Below, piece after piece: positions 52,984 to 62,428 of a stretch of DNA of 64,000 bases. The stretch is taken from positions 248,001 to 312,000 of the forward strand of contig NZ_JASJOF010000001.1 in NCBI RefSeq assembly GCF_030163795.1, written 5' to 3'. The stretch comes from Roseicyclus marinus. Its GTDB lineage: Bacteria; Pseudomonadota; Alphaproteobacteria; Rhodobacterales; Rhodobacteraceae. Each line of letters opens with the position of its first letter. Positions within the stretch are counted from its first letter, which is position 1. The notes under the pieces were generated by a model that was given only the letters and a program-made list of their open reading frames with translations, was not told where the DNA came from and ran no database searches. Made by a program: the position numbers and the translations under genes.

Positions 52984-53660
52984 GCGGACCCCGCCGCCGT
53001 TTCGGCGAGGCTGTAGCCGATGCCGCGTTGCACCCGGATCGACAGGCCATGCGGGCGCAATCGCTTGCGCAGGCGCGAGATATGAACCTCGACCGCCGCC
53101 TCTTCGACATCTGCGCCTGTGCCGTAGATGTGGTCGAGCAGGTCCTGTTTCGACACGGCGCGGCCCTGCGCGGTCAAAAGGCGCTCGATCAGGCTGACCT
53201 CGCGGCGCGGCATGTCGATCGGCCGGCCGTCGACGGAGACCTGCCGCGCATCGCAATCGAGACTGACCGCACCAAGCGCGACGAGGCGGCGGAGCGGCCT
53301 CGGGCTGCGCCGGGTCAGGGCGCGGACACGGGCCACCAGTTCCTCCATCTCGAATGGTTTTACGAGGTAATCATCGGCCCCCGCATCCAGACCGCGAACC
53401 CGGTGTTCGGTTTCGGTTCGGGCCGTCAGCATCAGGACGGGCCGCTCATCACCCCGCGCACGCAGGTTGCGCAGGATGGTCAGGCCATCGGCCCCCGGCA
53501 GGTTGATGTCGAGGATCAGGAGATCCGAGGTCTCGCGCCGTAAGAAGGCATCTGCCGCGTCGCCGTCGGAGAGCACGTCGACACCATGCCCAAGATCCTG
53601 AAGCCGGTAGGAGATGCCCCTTGCCAGCCCGTCGTTGTCTTCGACCAGCACGATCCGCAC
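52980..53660 (-). CDS. tctD: TctD-like response regulator
   Basis: 226 residues. OmpR/PhoB type: receiver with phospho-acceptor Asp in LLILDINLP, conserved Thr/Lys in MLTARTE and DDYLVKPFE, and a C-terminal winged helix ending VHISRLRKRL and VQRGIGYSL. I choose the GTG at 53660 because GGGAGG stands seven bases upstream and the protein then begins MRIVLVEDN like its relatives; an ATG at 53675 is possible. Divergent from tctC, which it should activate when tricarboxylate is sensed. Confidence 0.9.
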   Translation of the reverse strand: MRIVLVEDNDGLARGISYRLQDLGHGVDVLSDGDAADAFLRRETSDLLILDINLPGADGLTILRNLRARGDERPVLMLTARTETEHRVRGLDAGADDYLVKPFEMEELVARVRALTRRSPRPLRRLVALGAVSLDCDARQVSVDGRPIDMPRREVSLIERLLTAQGRAVSKQDLLDHIYGTGADVEEAAVEVHISRLRKRLRPHGLSIRVQRGIGYSLAETAAGSA

Positions 53661-53797
53661 CCGGCCGCCTCCCATCTTTTCCCGCGACACGACAGCTTGA
53701 CGCAAGGTTCGCAGGTCACACAGACCCCGGCAAGGGCGAAACAAGCCCTGCCCGATCTGCCGCGGGGAGGAGCCTGCGGCGTCCAAGGGAGGATATC

Positions 53798-54898
53798 ATG
53801 AGACAATTTTTCACCGCGCGTCGCGTGGGCCTTTCGCTTTGCGCCGTTTCTGCGCTGGCGCTGACTGCCGGTCTTCCGACCCCCGCACAGGCGGACCTTT
53901 CCGGCGAGACCGTCGAATTCGTCATCCCCTTCTCGGAATCGGGCGGCTCCGCGCGCTGGGCCAACTTTTTCGCCCCGCTGCTGAACGAGGCGCTGGACGG
54001 CAATCCTACGGTTGTGGTGGGTTATCGCCCCGGCGCGGGATCGACCGCGGGGGCGAACTGGTTCCAGGAGCAGACCACTGATGACGGCACGCTGATCTTC
54101 GGCACCTCGGGCTCGACACAGTTCCCCTACCTGCTGCGCGATCCGCGCGTGCGCTATGAATACCGCGACTGGACCCCGGTTCTGGCCTCGGGCACGGGTG
54201 GTGTCGTCTACCTGCCCGCCGATTTGGGCGCGCGGTTCGATGGCGATCTCGACGATCTTCGGGACGAATTCTTCATCTTCGGCAGCCAGGGCGCGACGAC
54301 GCTCGACCTCGTGCCGCTTCTGGCGTTCCAGATGCTTGGCCTGCAGGTCGAACCCGTGTTCGGGATCGAAGGCCGCGGTGATGGCCGCCTGATGTTCGAG
54401 CGTGGCGAAGCCAACATCGATTACCAGACTTCCTCGGCCTATATCGCCAGCGTGCAGCCGCTGGTCGATCAGGGCCTGGCGGTTCCGGTGATGAGCTGGG
54501 GCGTGCTGGACGACGCGGGCAACATCGTGCGCGATCCGACCTTCCCCGACATCCCGACCTTCGCCGAGGTCTGCGAGGCGACGGATGGCTGCGAGACCGA
54601 GGGCGTTGCGTGGGACGCATGGCGCGCCTTCTTCGTGTCGGGGTTCGCGGCGCAAAAGCTCGTCTACCTGCCCGGCTCCGCGTCGCCTGAAGTCGTGGGG
54701 ATGTACGAGGAGGCTATGGCCGAGATTCTCGCCCGGCCCGACTTCGCCGAGATTTCGGCGGCTGAACTTGGTGTCTATCCGCAGATGATCGGCGAGGCCG
54801 CCTTGGTCGCGCATGAAGCGGCGATCACCGTTTCGGACGAAGCGCGCCAGTTCGTGCTCGACTGGCTGCGCGAAGACTACGGCGTCACGCTCGAGTGA
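53798..54898 (+). CDS. tctC: TctC-type tricarboxylate-binding protein
   Basis: 366 residues. Signal peptide (1-32, ending AQA). Bug/TctC family of the tripartite tricarboxylate transporters: VEFVIPFSESGGSARWANFF is the ligand loop, followed by GYRPGAGSTAGANWF. Slightly longer than the usual 320-330. It presents the substrate to TctA. ATG at 53798 after AAGGGAGGATATC. Confidence 0.88.
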   Translation: MRQFFTARRVGLSLCAVSALALTAGLPTPAQADLSGETVEFVIPFSESGGSARWANFFAPLLNEALDGNPTVVVGYRPGAGSTAGANWFQEQTTDDGTLIFGTSGSTQFPYLLRDPRVRYEYRDWTPVLASGTGGVVYLPADLGARFDGDLDDLRDEFFIFGSQGATTLDLVPLLAFQMLGLQVEPVFGIEGRGDGRLMFERGEANIDYQTSSAYIASVQPLVDQGLAVPVMSWGVLDDAGNIVRDPTFPDIPTFAEVCEATDGCETEGVAWDAWRAFFVSGFAAQKLVYLPGSASPEVVGMYEEAMAEILARPDFAEISAAELGVYPQMIGEAALVAHEAAITVSDEARQFVLDWLREDYGVTLE

Positions 54899-54905
54899 TC
54901 GCCTC

Positions 54906-54938
54906 CACCCCCTGCGCGGCCCGGCCGCGCGGGGGGTG
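54906..54938 (+). promoter_or_regulatory. Long intercistronic hairpin between tctC and tctA-tctB
   Basis: CACCCCCTGCGCGGC pairs with GCCGCGCGGGGGGTG over 15 positions (one T-G pair) around a three-base loop, in the 66-base gap. Only a short TTT follows. It should stabilise tctC mRNA and/or reduce read-through, giving more binding protein than permease. Confidence 0.6.
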
Positions 54939-54964
54939 TTTCCGAGTTCCCCGGAGGAAACCCC

Positions 54965-56980
54965 ATGGATATCCTAACGATCGCCTTGCCGGCGCTGGGC
55001 GAAGCCTTGGCCCTTGTCTTTCACCCGACGCAACTGATGTTCCTGTGCGCCGGGGTGCTGCTGGGTCTGTCCATCGGTGTCTTGCCGGGTCTTGGCGGCA
55101 TCGCGGGTCTGTCGCTGGTCCTACCCTTCATGTTCGGGATGGATCCGGTTTCGGGTCTGGCGCTGATGGTGGGTCTGATCGCGGTCATTCCGACCTCGGA
55201 TACATTTTCCTCGGTGCTCTTGGGCATTCCGGGATCGTCGGCCAGTCAGGCGACCGTGCTCGACGGCTTTCCCTTGGCCCGCAAGGGCGAGGCCGGTCGC
55301 GCGCTCGCGGCGGCCTTCGTCTCGTCGCTCTACGGCGGCCTTTTCGGCGCACTGATCCTGACCTGCATCATCTTCGTCGCGCGGCCCCTGATCCTCGCCT
55401 TTGGCTTGCCCGAGATGCTGATGATCACGATCCTCGGCATGTCGATGGTCGCGATCCTCGCCGGGCGCGTGCCGCTGAAAGGCATCGTGGCCTGCGGTCT
55501 GGGCCTTCTTTTGGGCACGATCGGTTCGGCGCCTGCGGGCGGATCGCTCAGGATGTCGACCTATGACATCCCCTACCTCGTCGACGGCTTTCAGCTCGTG
55601 ATCGTGGGTCTGGGCATCTACGCCATTCCCGAGGTCGTGTCGCTGCTGCGGCAGGACAAGCCGATCTCCAATTCCGGGACGCTGGGCCGGGGTTGGCTCG
55701 ACGGTTTGCGGGATTGGTGGCGGAACAGATGGCTGTCGACCAAATGCGCCGCGATCGGCGTGGTCGTAGGCGTGATCCCCGGCCTCGGCGGGTCGGTCGT
55801 CGACTGGATCGCCTATGGCTATGCCGTGCAATCCACCAAGGACCGCGACCGTTTCGGCCAAGGTGATATCCGCGGCGTCATCGCGCCCGAAAGCTCGAAC
55901 AACGCCAAGGAAGGTGGCGGCCTTGTGCCGACGCTGATCTTCGGCATTCCCGGGTCGGGATCGATGGCGGTGTTCCTTGGCGGTCTGGCGCTGCTTGGGC
56001 TGTCGCCGGGGCCCTCGATGATCCGGCAAGACCTCGACATCACCTATACGATCGTATGGTCGCTGGCGCTGGCCAATGTGATCGGCGCGGGGCTATGCGT
56101 GCTGTTGTCCGGGCAGATCGCCAAGCTGACCACGATCCGCTTCACGCTGCTGGCCCCGTTCCTGTTCATGATGATCGCCTTCGCGGCCTTCCAGTCGCGG
56201 CAATCGCTGGGGGATCTGGTGGCTCTTGTGGGCATCGGCCTGATCGGTATCCTTCTGCGTCGGTTCGATTTCTCGCGCCCGGCCTTTCTGATTGGTTTCG
56301 TTCTGTCGGCGCAGGCCGAGCAATTCGTGAACATGGCGACCCAGATCGCATCCGCGCGGTTCCGGCGCGGGATGGAGGCGGGACTGGATTACATCTTCAC
56401 GCCCATCACTGTGACGCTGCTGGTTCTGACGGTCCTGTCCATCGTGATCGGCATCCGCCAGTCCAAGAATATCCGTGAAAACATCGACACCCATACCGGG
56501 ACGAAGCGCGCGCCGATGATCTTCCTTCTGGCGGTGACGGCCTATGTCGTGATCTCGATCGGCGATGCGGCCACGATCACCCGCTTCGGCGACAAGGTGT
56601 TCCCGCTGACCGTCGGCCTCGTGACGCTGGCGGCCTGCCTTGCCCTCGTCGTTCGGATGATGCGGCGACCCGAAACAGACGATGTGTTCATCGATCTTGA
56701 ATCGGGCGGCGCGGATGCGGAGGCCCCGCAGGGCCTATGGAGGACATTGGCGTGGTTCCTGGGCCTATTGGTCCTGACCGGGCTTTTCGGGCTGGTGATC
56801 GCGCTGTCGCTTTTCTTTGTCGGCTTTTTCCGGCTGCGGGCGGGCCTGACCTGGGTCAAGGCGGCGCTTCTGGCGGCGGTGGGGGTCGGTTTCATCGTCT
56901 TCCTCGCCAGCACGCTGGGCCGCGATTTCCCGCCCGGGTTGCTGCAAGAATTCACCAACCTGCCCTGGCCCTTGCGGTGA
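54965..56980 (+). CDS. tctA: TctA-TctB fusion, tripartite tricarboxylate transporter permease
   Basis: 671 residues. The first 500 are TctA: 11-12 helices with GVLPGLGGIAGL, PGSSASQATVLDGFPLARKGEAGRAL, VVGVIPGLGGSVVDWIAYG and PESSNNAKEGGGLVPTLIFGIPGSGSMA. After a polar linker a TctB-like four-helix part follows (about 515-671, with GDKVFPLTVGLVTLAACLAL and a charged linker near 570-590). Normally TctB is a separate protein of about 150 residues; none is encoded nearby. Proton- or sodium-driven uptake of a tricarboxylate-like acid is inferred. Confidence 0.9.
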   Translation: MDILTIALPALGEALALVFHPTQLMFLCAGVLLGLSIGVLPGLGGIAGLSLVLPFMFGMDPVSGLALMVGLIAVIPTSDTFSSVLLGIPGSSASQATVLDGFPLARKGEAGRALAAAFVSSLYGGLFGALILTCIIFVARPLILAFGLPEMLMITILGMSMVAILAGRVPLKGIVACGLGLLLGTIGSAPAGGSLRMSTYDIPYLVDGFQLVIVGLGIYAIPEVVSLLRQDKPISNSGTLGRGWLDGLRDWWRNRWLSTKCAAIGVVVGVIPGLGGSVVDWIAYGYAVQSTKDRDRFGQGDIRGVIAPESSNNAKEGGGLVPTLIFGIPGSGSMAVFLGGLALLGLSPGPSMIRQDLDITYTIVWSLALANVIGAGLCVLLSGQIAKLTTIRFTLLAPFLFMMIAFAAFQSRQSLGDLVALVGIGLIGILLRRFDFSRPAFLIGFVLSAQAEQFVNMATQIASARFRRGMEAGLDYIFTPITVTLLVLTVLSIVIGIRQSKNIRENIDTHTGTKRAPMIFLLAVTAYVVISIGDAATITRFGDKVFPLTVGLVTLAACLALVVRMMRRPETDDVFIDLESGGADAEAPQGLWRTLAWFLGLLVLTGLFGLVIALSLFFVGFFRLRAGLTWVKAALLAAVGVGFIVFLASTLGRDFPPGLLQEFTNLPWPLR

Positions 56981-57059
56981 GCCACGGGTGGCGATCCCGG
57001 CGGGGGCGGTCGACCGCCTCCGCCTTTTCCATGTTCAGGGCGAAACAACAGGCTGACAA

Positions 57060-58151
57060 ATGACACAGGCGGCGATCCCCTATCTTTTCTTGCGCGGCGG
57101 CACCTCGCGCGGGCCCTATTTCCGGCGCAGCGACCTGCCCTCCGATCTTGACCGGCTGGCCGAGGTTCTGATGGCGGTCGTCGGCGCGGGTCATCCGCTG
57201 AACATCGACGGCATCGGCGGCGGCAATGCCGTGACGACCAAGGTCGTGATGCTCTCGCGGTCCGAGGAGGCCGATGTCGACATCGACTATTTCTTCGCGC
57301 AGGTCTCGGTGACCGAGCGGCTGGTCGATTTCGCGCCGACCTGCGGCAACATGCTGGTGGGGGTCGGTCCGGCGGCCATCGAGATGGGACTGGTTTCCGC
57401 TGAGGACGGTCAGACCCCGGTGCGCATCCGCGCCGTCAACACCGGCGCGCTGGTCGAGGCCGTGGTGCAGACGCCGGGCGGGCGTGTAACCTATGCGGGC
57501 GATGTGGAGATCGCGGGCGTTCCCGGCACGGCGGCCCCCGTGGCGCTCAACTTTCTTGACGTGGTGGGTTCGCGGACGGGCACGATGTTTCCGACCGGCC
57601 AGCGGACCGACATGATCGGCGGGATCGCGGTCTCCTGTGTCGATGTGGCCATGCCGATGATGATCGCGCGCGCGGAGGATTTCGGGCTGACGGGCTACGA
57701 GACGCAGGCCGAACTGGACGCCGACAAGGATCTGTTCGCCCGGATGGAAGCCGTGCGGCTGGAGGCCGGGCGGCTGATGGGTCTGGGCGATGTGACGAAA
57801 TCGGTCGTGCCCAAGATCGGCCTGATCGCGCCGCCTCGCGCCGCCGGTGCCCATCTGACCGCGCGCTATTTCATGCCATGGGAAACGCATCCATCGCTCG
57901 CGGTCACCGGGTCCCAATGCCTAGCCGCTTGCGCCATCGCGCCGGGTACGGTCGCCGAGGGTGTTGCCGCACCCGTCACGGGCTCGCCCGAGATGATCCG
58001 CATCGAGCATCCAATGGGCGAGATGGAGGTTCTCGTGACCTTTACCCGTGACGGCGACACCTTCGAATTCCACTCCGCAGGCGTGGTGCGGACGGCGCGG
58101 CTCATCGCGCGGGGTGAGGTGATGGTGCCCGCGCATTTGCTGGAGGGCTGA
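57060..58151 (+). CDS. PrpF-family isomerase/tautomerase (copy 1)
   Basis: 363 residues in the diaminopimelate-epimerase-like fold. Start region FLRGGTSRGPYF and GHPLNIDGIGGGNAVTTKV, Cys of the active site in [16 protein letters not shown], then GLGDVTKSVVPKI. PrpF isomerises trans- to cis-aconitate-type substrates; relatives (GalD) are 4-oxalomesaconate tautomerases. This one lies 80 bases after the transporter gene, so its substrate is probably what the transporter imports. Confidence 0.85.
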   Translation: MTQAAIPYLFLRGGTSRGPYFRRSDLPSDLDRLAEVLMAVVGAGHPLNIDGIGGGNAVTTKVVMLSRSEEADVDIDYFFAQVSVTERLVDFAPTCGNMLVGVGPAAIEMGLVSAEDGQTPVRIRAVNTGALVEAVVQTPGGRVTYAGDVEIAGVPGTAAPVALNFLDVVGSRTGTMFPTGQRTDMIGGIAVSCVDVAMPMMIARAEDFGLTGYETQAELDADKDLFARMEAVRLEAGRLMGLGDVTKSVVPKIGLIAPPRAAGAHLTARYFMPWETHPSLAVTGSQCLAACAIAPGTVAEGVAAPVTGSPEMIRIEHPMGEMEVLVTFTRDGDTFEFHSAGVVRTARLIARGEVMVPAHLLEG

Positions 58152-58155
58152 GCCG

Positions 58156-59826
58156 ATGGGCGCCTCTGGGCTGCACGTTTTCGACATGATGGCGCGGGCC
58201 GTGGCGCAGGAGGGAACGGGCACCTGTTTCGCGCTGCTGGGGGATGCGAACATGAATTTCGCGACCCGTCTGTCGGAGGCCGGGACACGGATGGTCTATG
58301 TCCGCCACGAGCATTGCGCGGTCGCCGCCGCCATGGCCTATGCCCGCAAATCCGGCGAGGTCGGGCTGGCGACCGTGACCTGTGGGCCAGGGGTGACGCA
58401 GCTGATGACGGCTCTGCCTGCCGCCGTGCGGGCGCGCATTCCGATGGTCGTTCTGGCCGGTGAGGCGCCGATCTCGAAAGGCTGGTACAATCAGGCGATC
58501 GATCAGGGCCCCTTCGTCACCGCGACAGGCGCAAGCTACCATGCGCTGCATTGGCCCGACCGGTTGCCAGTGGCGATCCGCGACGCTTTTCTTGAGGCGC
58601 GGATGACGCGCCGGCCCGTGGTTCTGGGTGTCCCCTTTGATCTGCAGCATGGGGCGTGGACCGGCTCCGCCGACCTGCCCGCGCCCTCGACCGCGATCCT
58701 GCCCAAGGTCGGACCTGTGCCGCCCAATCCTGCGGATGTGGCGCGCGCCGCCGATCTTGTCGCGGGGGCACGGCGGATCGTGGTGATGGCGGGCCTTGGC
58801 GCAGCCGAGGCCGGGGCGGCGGGTGCCTGCCGCGCGTTGGCCGAAAGGCTGGATGCGCCGCTGGCCACGACGCTACCTGCGCGCGGGCTGTTTGCTGGCG
58901 ATGATTTCAACCTTGGCGTGGCAGGGGGATTTTCCTCGGACGTGGCGCGCGCCGTCTTGTCGGAGGCCGATCTGGTGATCGCCGTGGGTTGTTCTCTGGC
59001 CTCGCACAATGCCGATGCGGGCAAGCTCTGGCCCAAGGCGCGCGTCCTACAAATCGACACCGATCCGCAGGCCGTGGCGCAAAGGCGGGTGGCGGCCCAT
59101 GCCCATCTCCGGGCCGATGCGCGTCTCGGGGTCGAGGCGCTGGTACAGGCCGTGCCTGCACGCGCGCCCGATTGGCGCAGCGCCGATCTGGCCCGCCGCA
59201 TCGCGACCGAACCCGCCGATGGGTCGGTCTTTGCGCCTGAGCCGGGCCTGCATGATCCGCGCGACGTTGTGGCGGCCCTTGAGGCGCATCTGCCGCGCGA
59301 TTGGCAGATGGTGAATTCATCGGGCCATTGTTCCTATTACGTCGCCCACATGCCCTCGCGGCCCCATGAGACCTTCCTGACGATCCGGGAATTCGGGGCG
59401 ATCGGCAACGGCACCTCCTTTGCCATGGGGGTTGCCGCCGCGCGCCCGGACGATACGGTCGTCCTGTTCGACGGGGACGGAAGCCTTTTGATGCATGTGC
59501 AGGAGCTGGAGACGATCCGGCGGCACGGCATGAATGTCTTGATCATCGTCCTGAACGACCGCGCCTATGGCTCCGAGATCCACAAGCTCAGGGCCGAGGG
59601 CTTGGCCGATGACGGCGCCGTCTTTGGACCCACGGATCTTGCCGCCATCGCGCGCGGCTTCGGCATCGGGGGCGAGACGATCACCGATCTGGCCGAGTTG
59701 CCCGAGTTGATCGCGCGCTTTGCCCATACCGGCGGCGCAGCCGTCTGGGACGTGCCGATTTCCGACCGCGTGTTTTCCCCCGTGATCCGCCGCGCCCATC
59801 CCGAGCTTGCGGCCCCCCAGCACTGA
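58156..59826 (+). CDS. Thiamin-diphosphate-dependent enzyme (acetolactate synthase-like)
   Basis: 556 residues. Three-domain ThDP enzyme: PYR domain with catalytic Glu in VRHEHCAVAAAMAYAR (about residue 54); central domain; PP domain with the GDG-N motif FDGDGSLLMH ... NVLIIVLNDRAYGSEI. The mixture of acetolactate-synthase- and decarboxylase-like features leaves the reaction open: carboligation or decarboxylation of a 2-oxo acid. Starts 5 bases after the PrpF stop. Confidence 0.85.
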   Translation: MGASGLHVFDMMARAVAQEGTGTCFALLGDANMNFATRLSEAGTRMVYVRHEHCAVAAAMAYARKSGEVGLATVTCGPGVTQLMTALPAAVRARIPMVVLAGEAPISKGWYNQAIDQGPFVTATGASYHALHWPDRLPVAIRDAFLEARMTRRPVVLGVPFDLQHGAWTGSADLPAPSTAILPKVGPVPPNPADVARAADLVAGARRIVVMAGLGAAEAGAAGACRALAERLDAPLATTLPARGLFAGDDFNLGVAGGFSSDVARAVLSEADLVIAVGCSLASHNADAGKLWPKARVLQIDTDPQAVAQRRVAAHAHLRADARLGVEALVQAVPARAPDWRSADLARRIATEPADGSVFAPEPGLHDPRDVVAALEAHLPRDWQMVNSSGHCSYYVAHMPSRPHETFLTIREFGAIGNGTSFAMGVAAARPDDTVVLFDGDGSLLMHVQELETIRRHGMNVLIIVLNDRAYGSEIHKLRAEGLADDGAVFGPTDLAAIARGFGIGGETITDLAELPELIARFAHTGGAAVWDVPISDRVFSPVIRRAHPELAAPQH

Positions 59827-59840
59827 CGAGGCAGACCGAG

Positions 59841-60812
59841 ATGAAGGTTCACATCCTTGACGATTGGTTCGACACGTTGCGGACCTTGCCAAGTTTCCGT
59901 CTGCTTGACGGGCACGAGGTGACGGTCTGGAACGATCACACCGATGACTTGGCCATTTTGGCGGATCGTCTGCAATCCGCAGAAGCGCTGGTTCTGTTCC
60001 GCGAACGGACCGCCATCACCGCGCCCCTGCTGGAGCGTTTGCCGAACCTGCGCCTGATCAGCCAGCGCAGCGTTTATCCGCATGTCGATGTTTCGGCCTG
60101 CACCGCGAATGGCGTCTTGCTCAGTTCCAACATGCATGCCGATGCGCCTTCGGTCGCGGCGGCGGAATTGACCTTTGCCCTGATCCTGTCGGCCGCCCGT
60201 CAGATCCCGAAGCAGATGGCGGCCTTGCAGGACGGGCGCTGGCAGCTTGCGCCGGGCCAATCGCTGCGCGGTCGCCGGTTGGGGCTTTATGGCTATGGGC
60301 GGATCGCGAAACAGGTCGCGGCCTATGCGCAGGCTTTCGGGATGGAGGTTGTGTGGTGGGCCTCCGAAGCGGGCCGCGCCCGCGCGCAGGCCGAGGGCGC
60401 AAAATTGGCCGAAAGCCGCGCGGCGTTTTTTGCAGAGAGCGATTTCGTCTCGGTCCATGTGCGCCTGAAACCCGAGACCAAGGGCATCATCACGCGCGAC
60501 GATCTTCTGGCGATGAAACCGACCGCCAGTTTCGTCAACACCTCGCGTTCGGGGTTGGTGGAAAAGGGCGCGCTGGAGGCGGCGCTCGAGGCGGGGCGGC
60601 CCGGATGCCTTGCGCTGGATGTCTTCGACCGGGAGCCGATGACGCCGCCGGTCGACCCGCTGGTGCTGCACCCGCGCGTGATCGCAACGCCCCATATCGG
60701 TTACGTGACCGAGGACGAGCTGGACCTGCAATTCGCCGACATCTACGCCCAGATCAATGCCTATGCGGCAGGCGCGCCGATCAACATGATCAACCCCGAG
60801 GTTCGGGGCTGA
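59841..60812 (+). CDS. D-isomer-specific 2-hydroxyacid dehydrogenase
   Basis: 323 residues. NAD-binding core LGLYGYGRIAKQVAAYAQAFG; catalytic Arg in NTSRSGLVE, Glu in VFDREP, His in ATPHIGYVTEDE. Reduces a 2-oxo acid to the D-2-hydroxy acid or the reverse. Last gene of the plus-strand operon; the partner oxo-acid may come from the ThDP enzyme. Confidence 0.9.
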   Translation: MKVHILDDWFDTLRTLPSFRLLDGHEVTVWNDHTDDLAILADRLQSAEALVLFRERTAITAPLLERLPNLRLISQRSVYPHVDVSACTANGVLLSSNMHADAPSVAAAELTFALILSAARQIPKQMAALQDGRWQLAPGQSLRGRRLGLYGYGRIAKQVAAYAQAFGMEVVWWASEAGRARAQAEGAKLAESRAAFFAESDFVSVHVRLKPETKGIITRDDLLAMKPTASFVNTSRSGLVEKGALEAALEAGRPGCLALDVFDREPMTPPVDPLVLHPRVIATPHIGYVTEDELDLQFADIYAQINAYAAGAPINMINPEVRG

Positions 60813-60825
60813 CGCGGCATCAGCC
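60807..60825. terminator. Convergent-gene hairpin without T run
   Basis: GGCTGA and TCAGCC form an inverted repeat that contains the stop codons of both convergent genes, separated by seven bases. Only a weak terminator at best. Confidence 0.3.
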
Positions 60826-61305
60826 GGGCAGGGGCAGGTCCTTTGGGATGACGAGTGCACCATCGGCATCGGCGACGATCATGTCGCCGGGTGCCACGCG
60901 CACCCCCTCGATCTCCAGCACCAGACCCACCTCACCCTCGCCCGATCGCAGGCATTTGCGCGGCGTACGGCCAAGCGCCATGATCCCCAGATCGGTCTGG
61001 GCCAGCATGTCGATATCGCGCACCGCGCCGATGATGATCGCCCCGGCCCAGCCGTTTTCGGATGCAGCGGCGGCGATCATGTCGCCCATCAGCGCGCGGC
61101 GCAAGGATCCGCCGCCGTCGATCACCATCACCCGCCCCTCGCCCGGGCTGTGGGCCAGTTCGCGGACGCGGCTGTTCACCTCGTGCGTCTTGACCGTGAC
61201 CGCAGGACCCATGAAGGCGCGCCGCCCGCCGAAATGCTGCAGCTCAGGCGGCAGGACGCCCGCCGTGTCGAGGAAATGGTCGTAAAGATCGCAGGTCGGG
61301 GTCAT
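60820..61305 (-). CDS. RraA-like protein (aldolase fold)
   Basis: 161 residues, the size of RraA proper. Core motif GGSLRRALMGDMIAAAASENGWAGAIIIGAVRD contains the G-D-x20-R-D pattern that binds the divalent metal and 2-oxo acid in the HMG/CHA aldolase family. It could be an oxaloacetate decarboxylase or a 4-hydroxy-4-methyl-2-oxoglutarate aldolase; RNase E inhibition is less likely in this operon. AAGGATCCG precedes the ATG at 61305. Last gene of the gal-like operon. Confidence 0.82.
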   Translation of the reverse strand: MTPTCDLYDHFLDTAGVLPPELQHFGGRRAFMGPAVTVKTHEVNSRVRELAHSPGEGRVMVIDGGGSLRRALMGDMIAAAASENGWAGAIIIGAVRDIDMLAQTDLGIMALGRTPRKCLRSGEGEVGLVLEIEGVRVAPGDMIVADADGALVIPKDLPLPG

Positions 61306-61351
61306 CGCGTCGGATCCTTCTGGTGAAGCGGCGAAGCCGCCCTGTACGAGA

Positions 61352-62428
61352 TCAAGCTTCTGCCGGTGGCGCGGGAAAGACCAGCCCATCCATCAGCTTG
61401 CGTGCGGTGCGCAGGCTGCCTGCCGCCGTGATCTGGCCATCGGCACCCCGTTCCAGAACGACCTCGGCCATACCGGTCGGATGTTCGATGCGGAACGGGC
61501 CATCGCTTGGCAAGACCGCCAGCCGCGCCGCCGGCCCCTCGGGCAGGAGGCAAGCCGCCGCCGTGCTGACCGCGGCGAAAACACCGATGGAGGCGTGACA
61601 GCGATGGGGAATGAAACTGCGGGTCGAAATCGTGCCGCCCGTGCGGGGGGGTGAGACCAGCGTCATCTTGGGGACGGATTTTTCCGTCACGTCGCCAAGC
61701 CCCATCAATGGCCCGGCCTTGAGGCGGATTGCCTCGATCTTTGCCTTCAACGCGATGTCGCCATCCAGCGCCTCGCGGCTTTCCTGACCGCTCACGCCCA
61801 GATCGGCCGCGTCGATCACCACGATGGGCATACCCATGTCGATCAGCGTGCACGCCAGATCTTCGATCCGGTCGACCGGGTTGCCGGTTGGCAGCATCCC
61901 GCCCCCGGTCATCGCCCCGGCCAGCCCTGTGAACATCAGCGGTACGCCCGCATGTCGACCGGGGACGCCGTCGATCTGCGCCTGTCCCTCGTAGCTGACG
62001 CGGCCGCCGGGTGTAGCAACGCGGGCCAGCGCGACCTCGCCGGTGTTCACCATGTGGATGCGGACAGGCGTTTGGCCGATCTGCGCCGGGACCAGCCCGC
62101 GTTCGATGGCTGCCGGACCGACGCCTGCCAAGATGTTGCCGCAGCCCTGCGCGCCCGAGACCAGCGCCTGATCGACGAAAACCTGAAGAAAGAGATAATC
62201 CACATCCGCATCGGGCCGCGACGGCGGCGACAGGATCGCCACCTTGGAGGTCAGAGGATCCGCCCCGCCGATGCCGTCGATCTGCCGTGCATCGGGGGAT
62301 CCCATGATCCGCAACAAGAGATCGTCGCGCAGCCCCGTATCGGCGGGCAGATCGCGCCACAGGAAATAGGCCCCTTTCGACGTGCCCCCCCGCATCCAGA
62401 GACAGGGGATGCCGTCCGCCTCAGACAT
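61352..62428 (-). CDS. galD: 4-oxalomesaconate tautomerase-type PrpF protein (copy 2)
   Basis: 358 residues. PrpF family: [36 protein letters not shown], active-site Cys in [29 protein letters not shown]. The close link to galB- and galC-like genes supports the tautomerase (keto/enol 4-oxalomesaconate) role. Distinct from copy 1: alignable throughout but clearly diverged. Overlaps the galC-like gene by eight bases. Confidence 0.85.
   Translation of the reverse strand: MSEADGIPCLWMRGGTSKGAYFLWRDLPADTGLRDDLLLRIMGSPDARQIDGIGGADPLTSKVAILSPPSRPDADVDYLFLQVFVDQALVSGAQGCGNILAGVGPAAIERGLVPAQIGQTPVRIHMVNTGEVALARVATPGGRVSYEGQAQIDGVPGRHAGVPLMFTGLAGAMTGGGMLPTGNPVDRIEDLACTLIDMGMPIVVIDAADLGVSGQESREALDGDIALKAKIEAIRLKAGPLMGLGDVTEKSVPKMTLVSPPRTGGTISTRSFIPHRCHASIGVFAAVSTAAACLLPEGPAARLAVLPSDGPFRIEHPTGMAEVVLERGADGQITAAGSLRTARKLMDGLVFPAPPAEA

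Noticed and set aside
61302-62360. A 352-codon minus-strand frame inside the galD-like gene
   Set aside because: Arg/Gly/His-rich shadow of the PrpF-family gene, which has complete motifs in the other frame.
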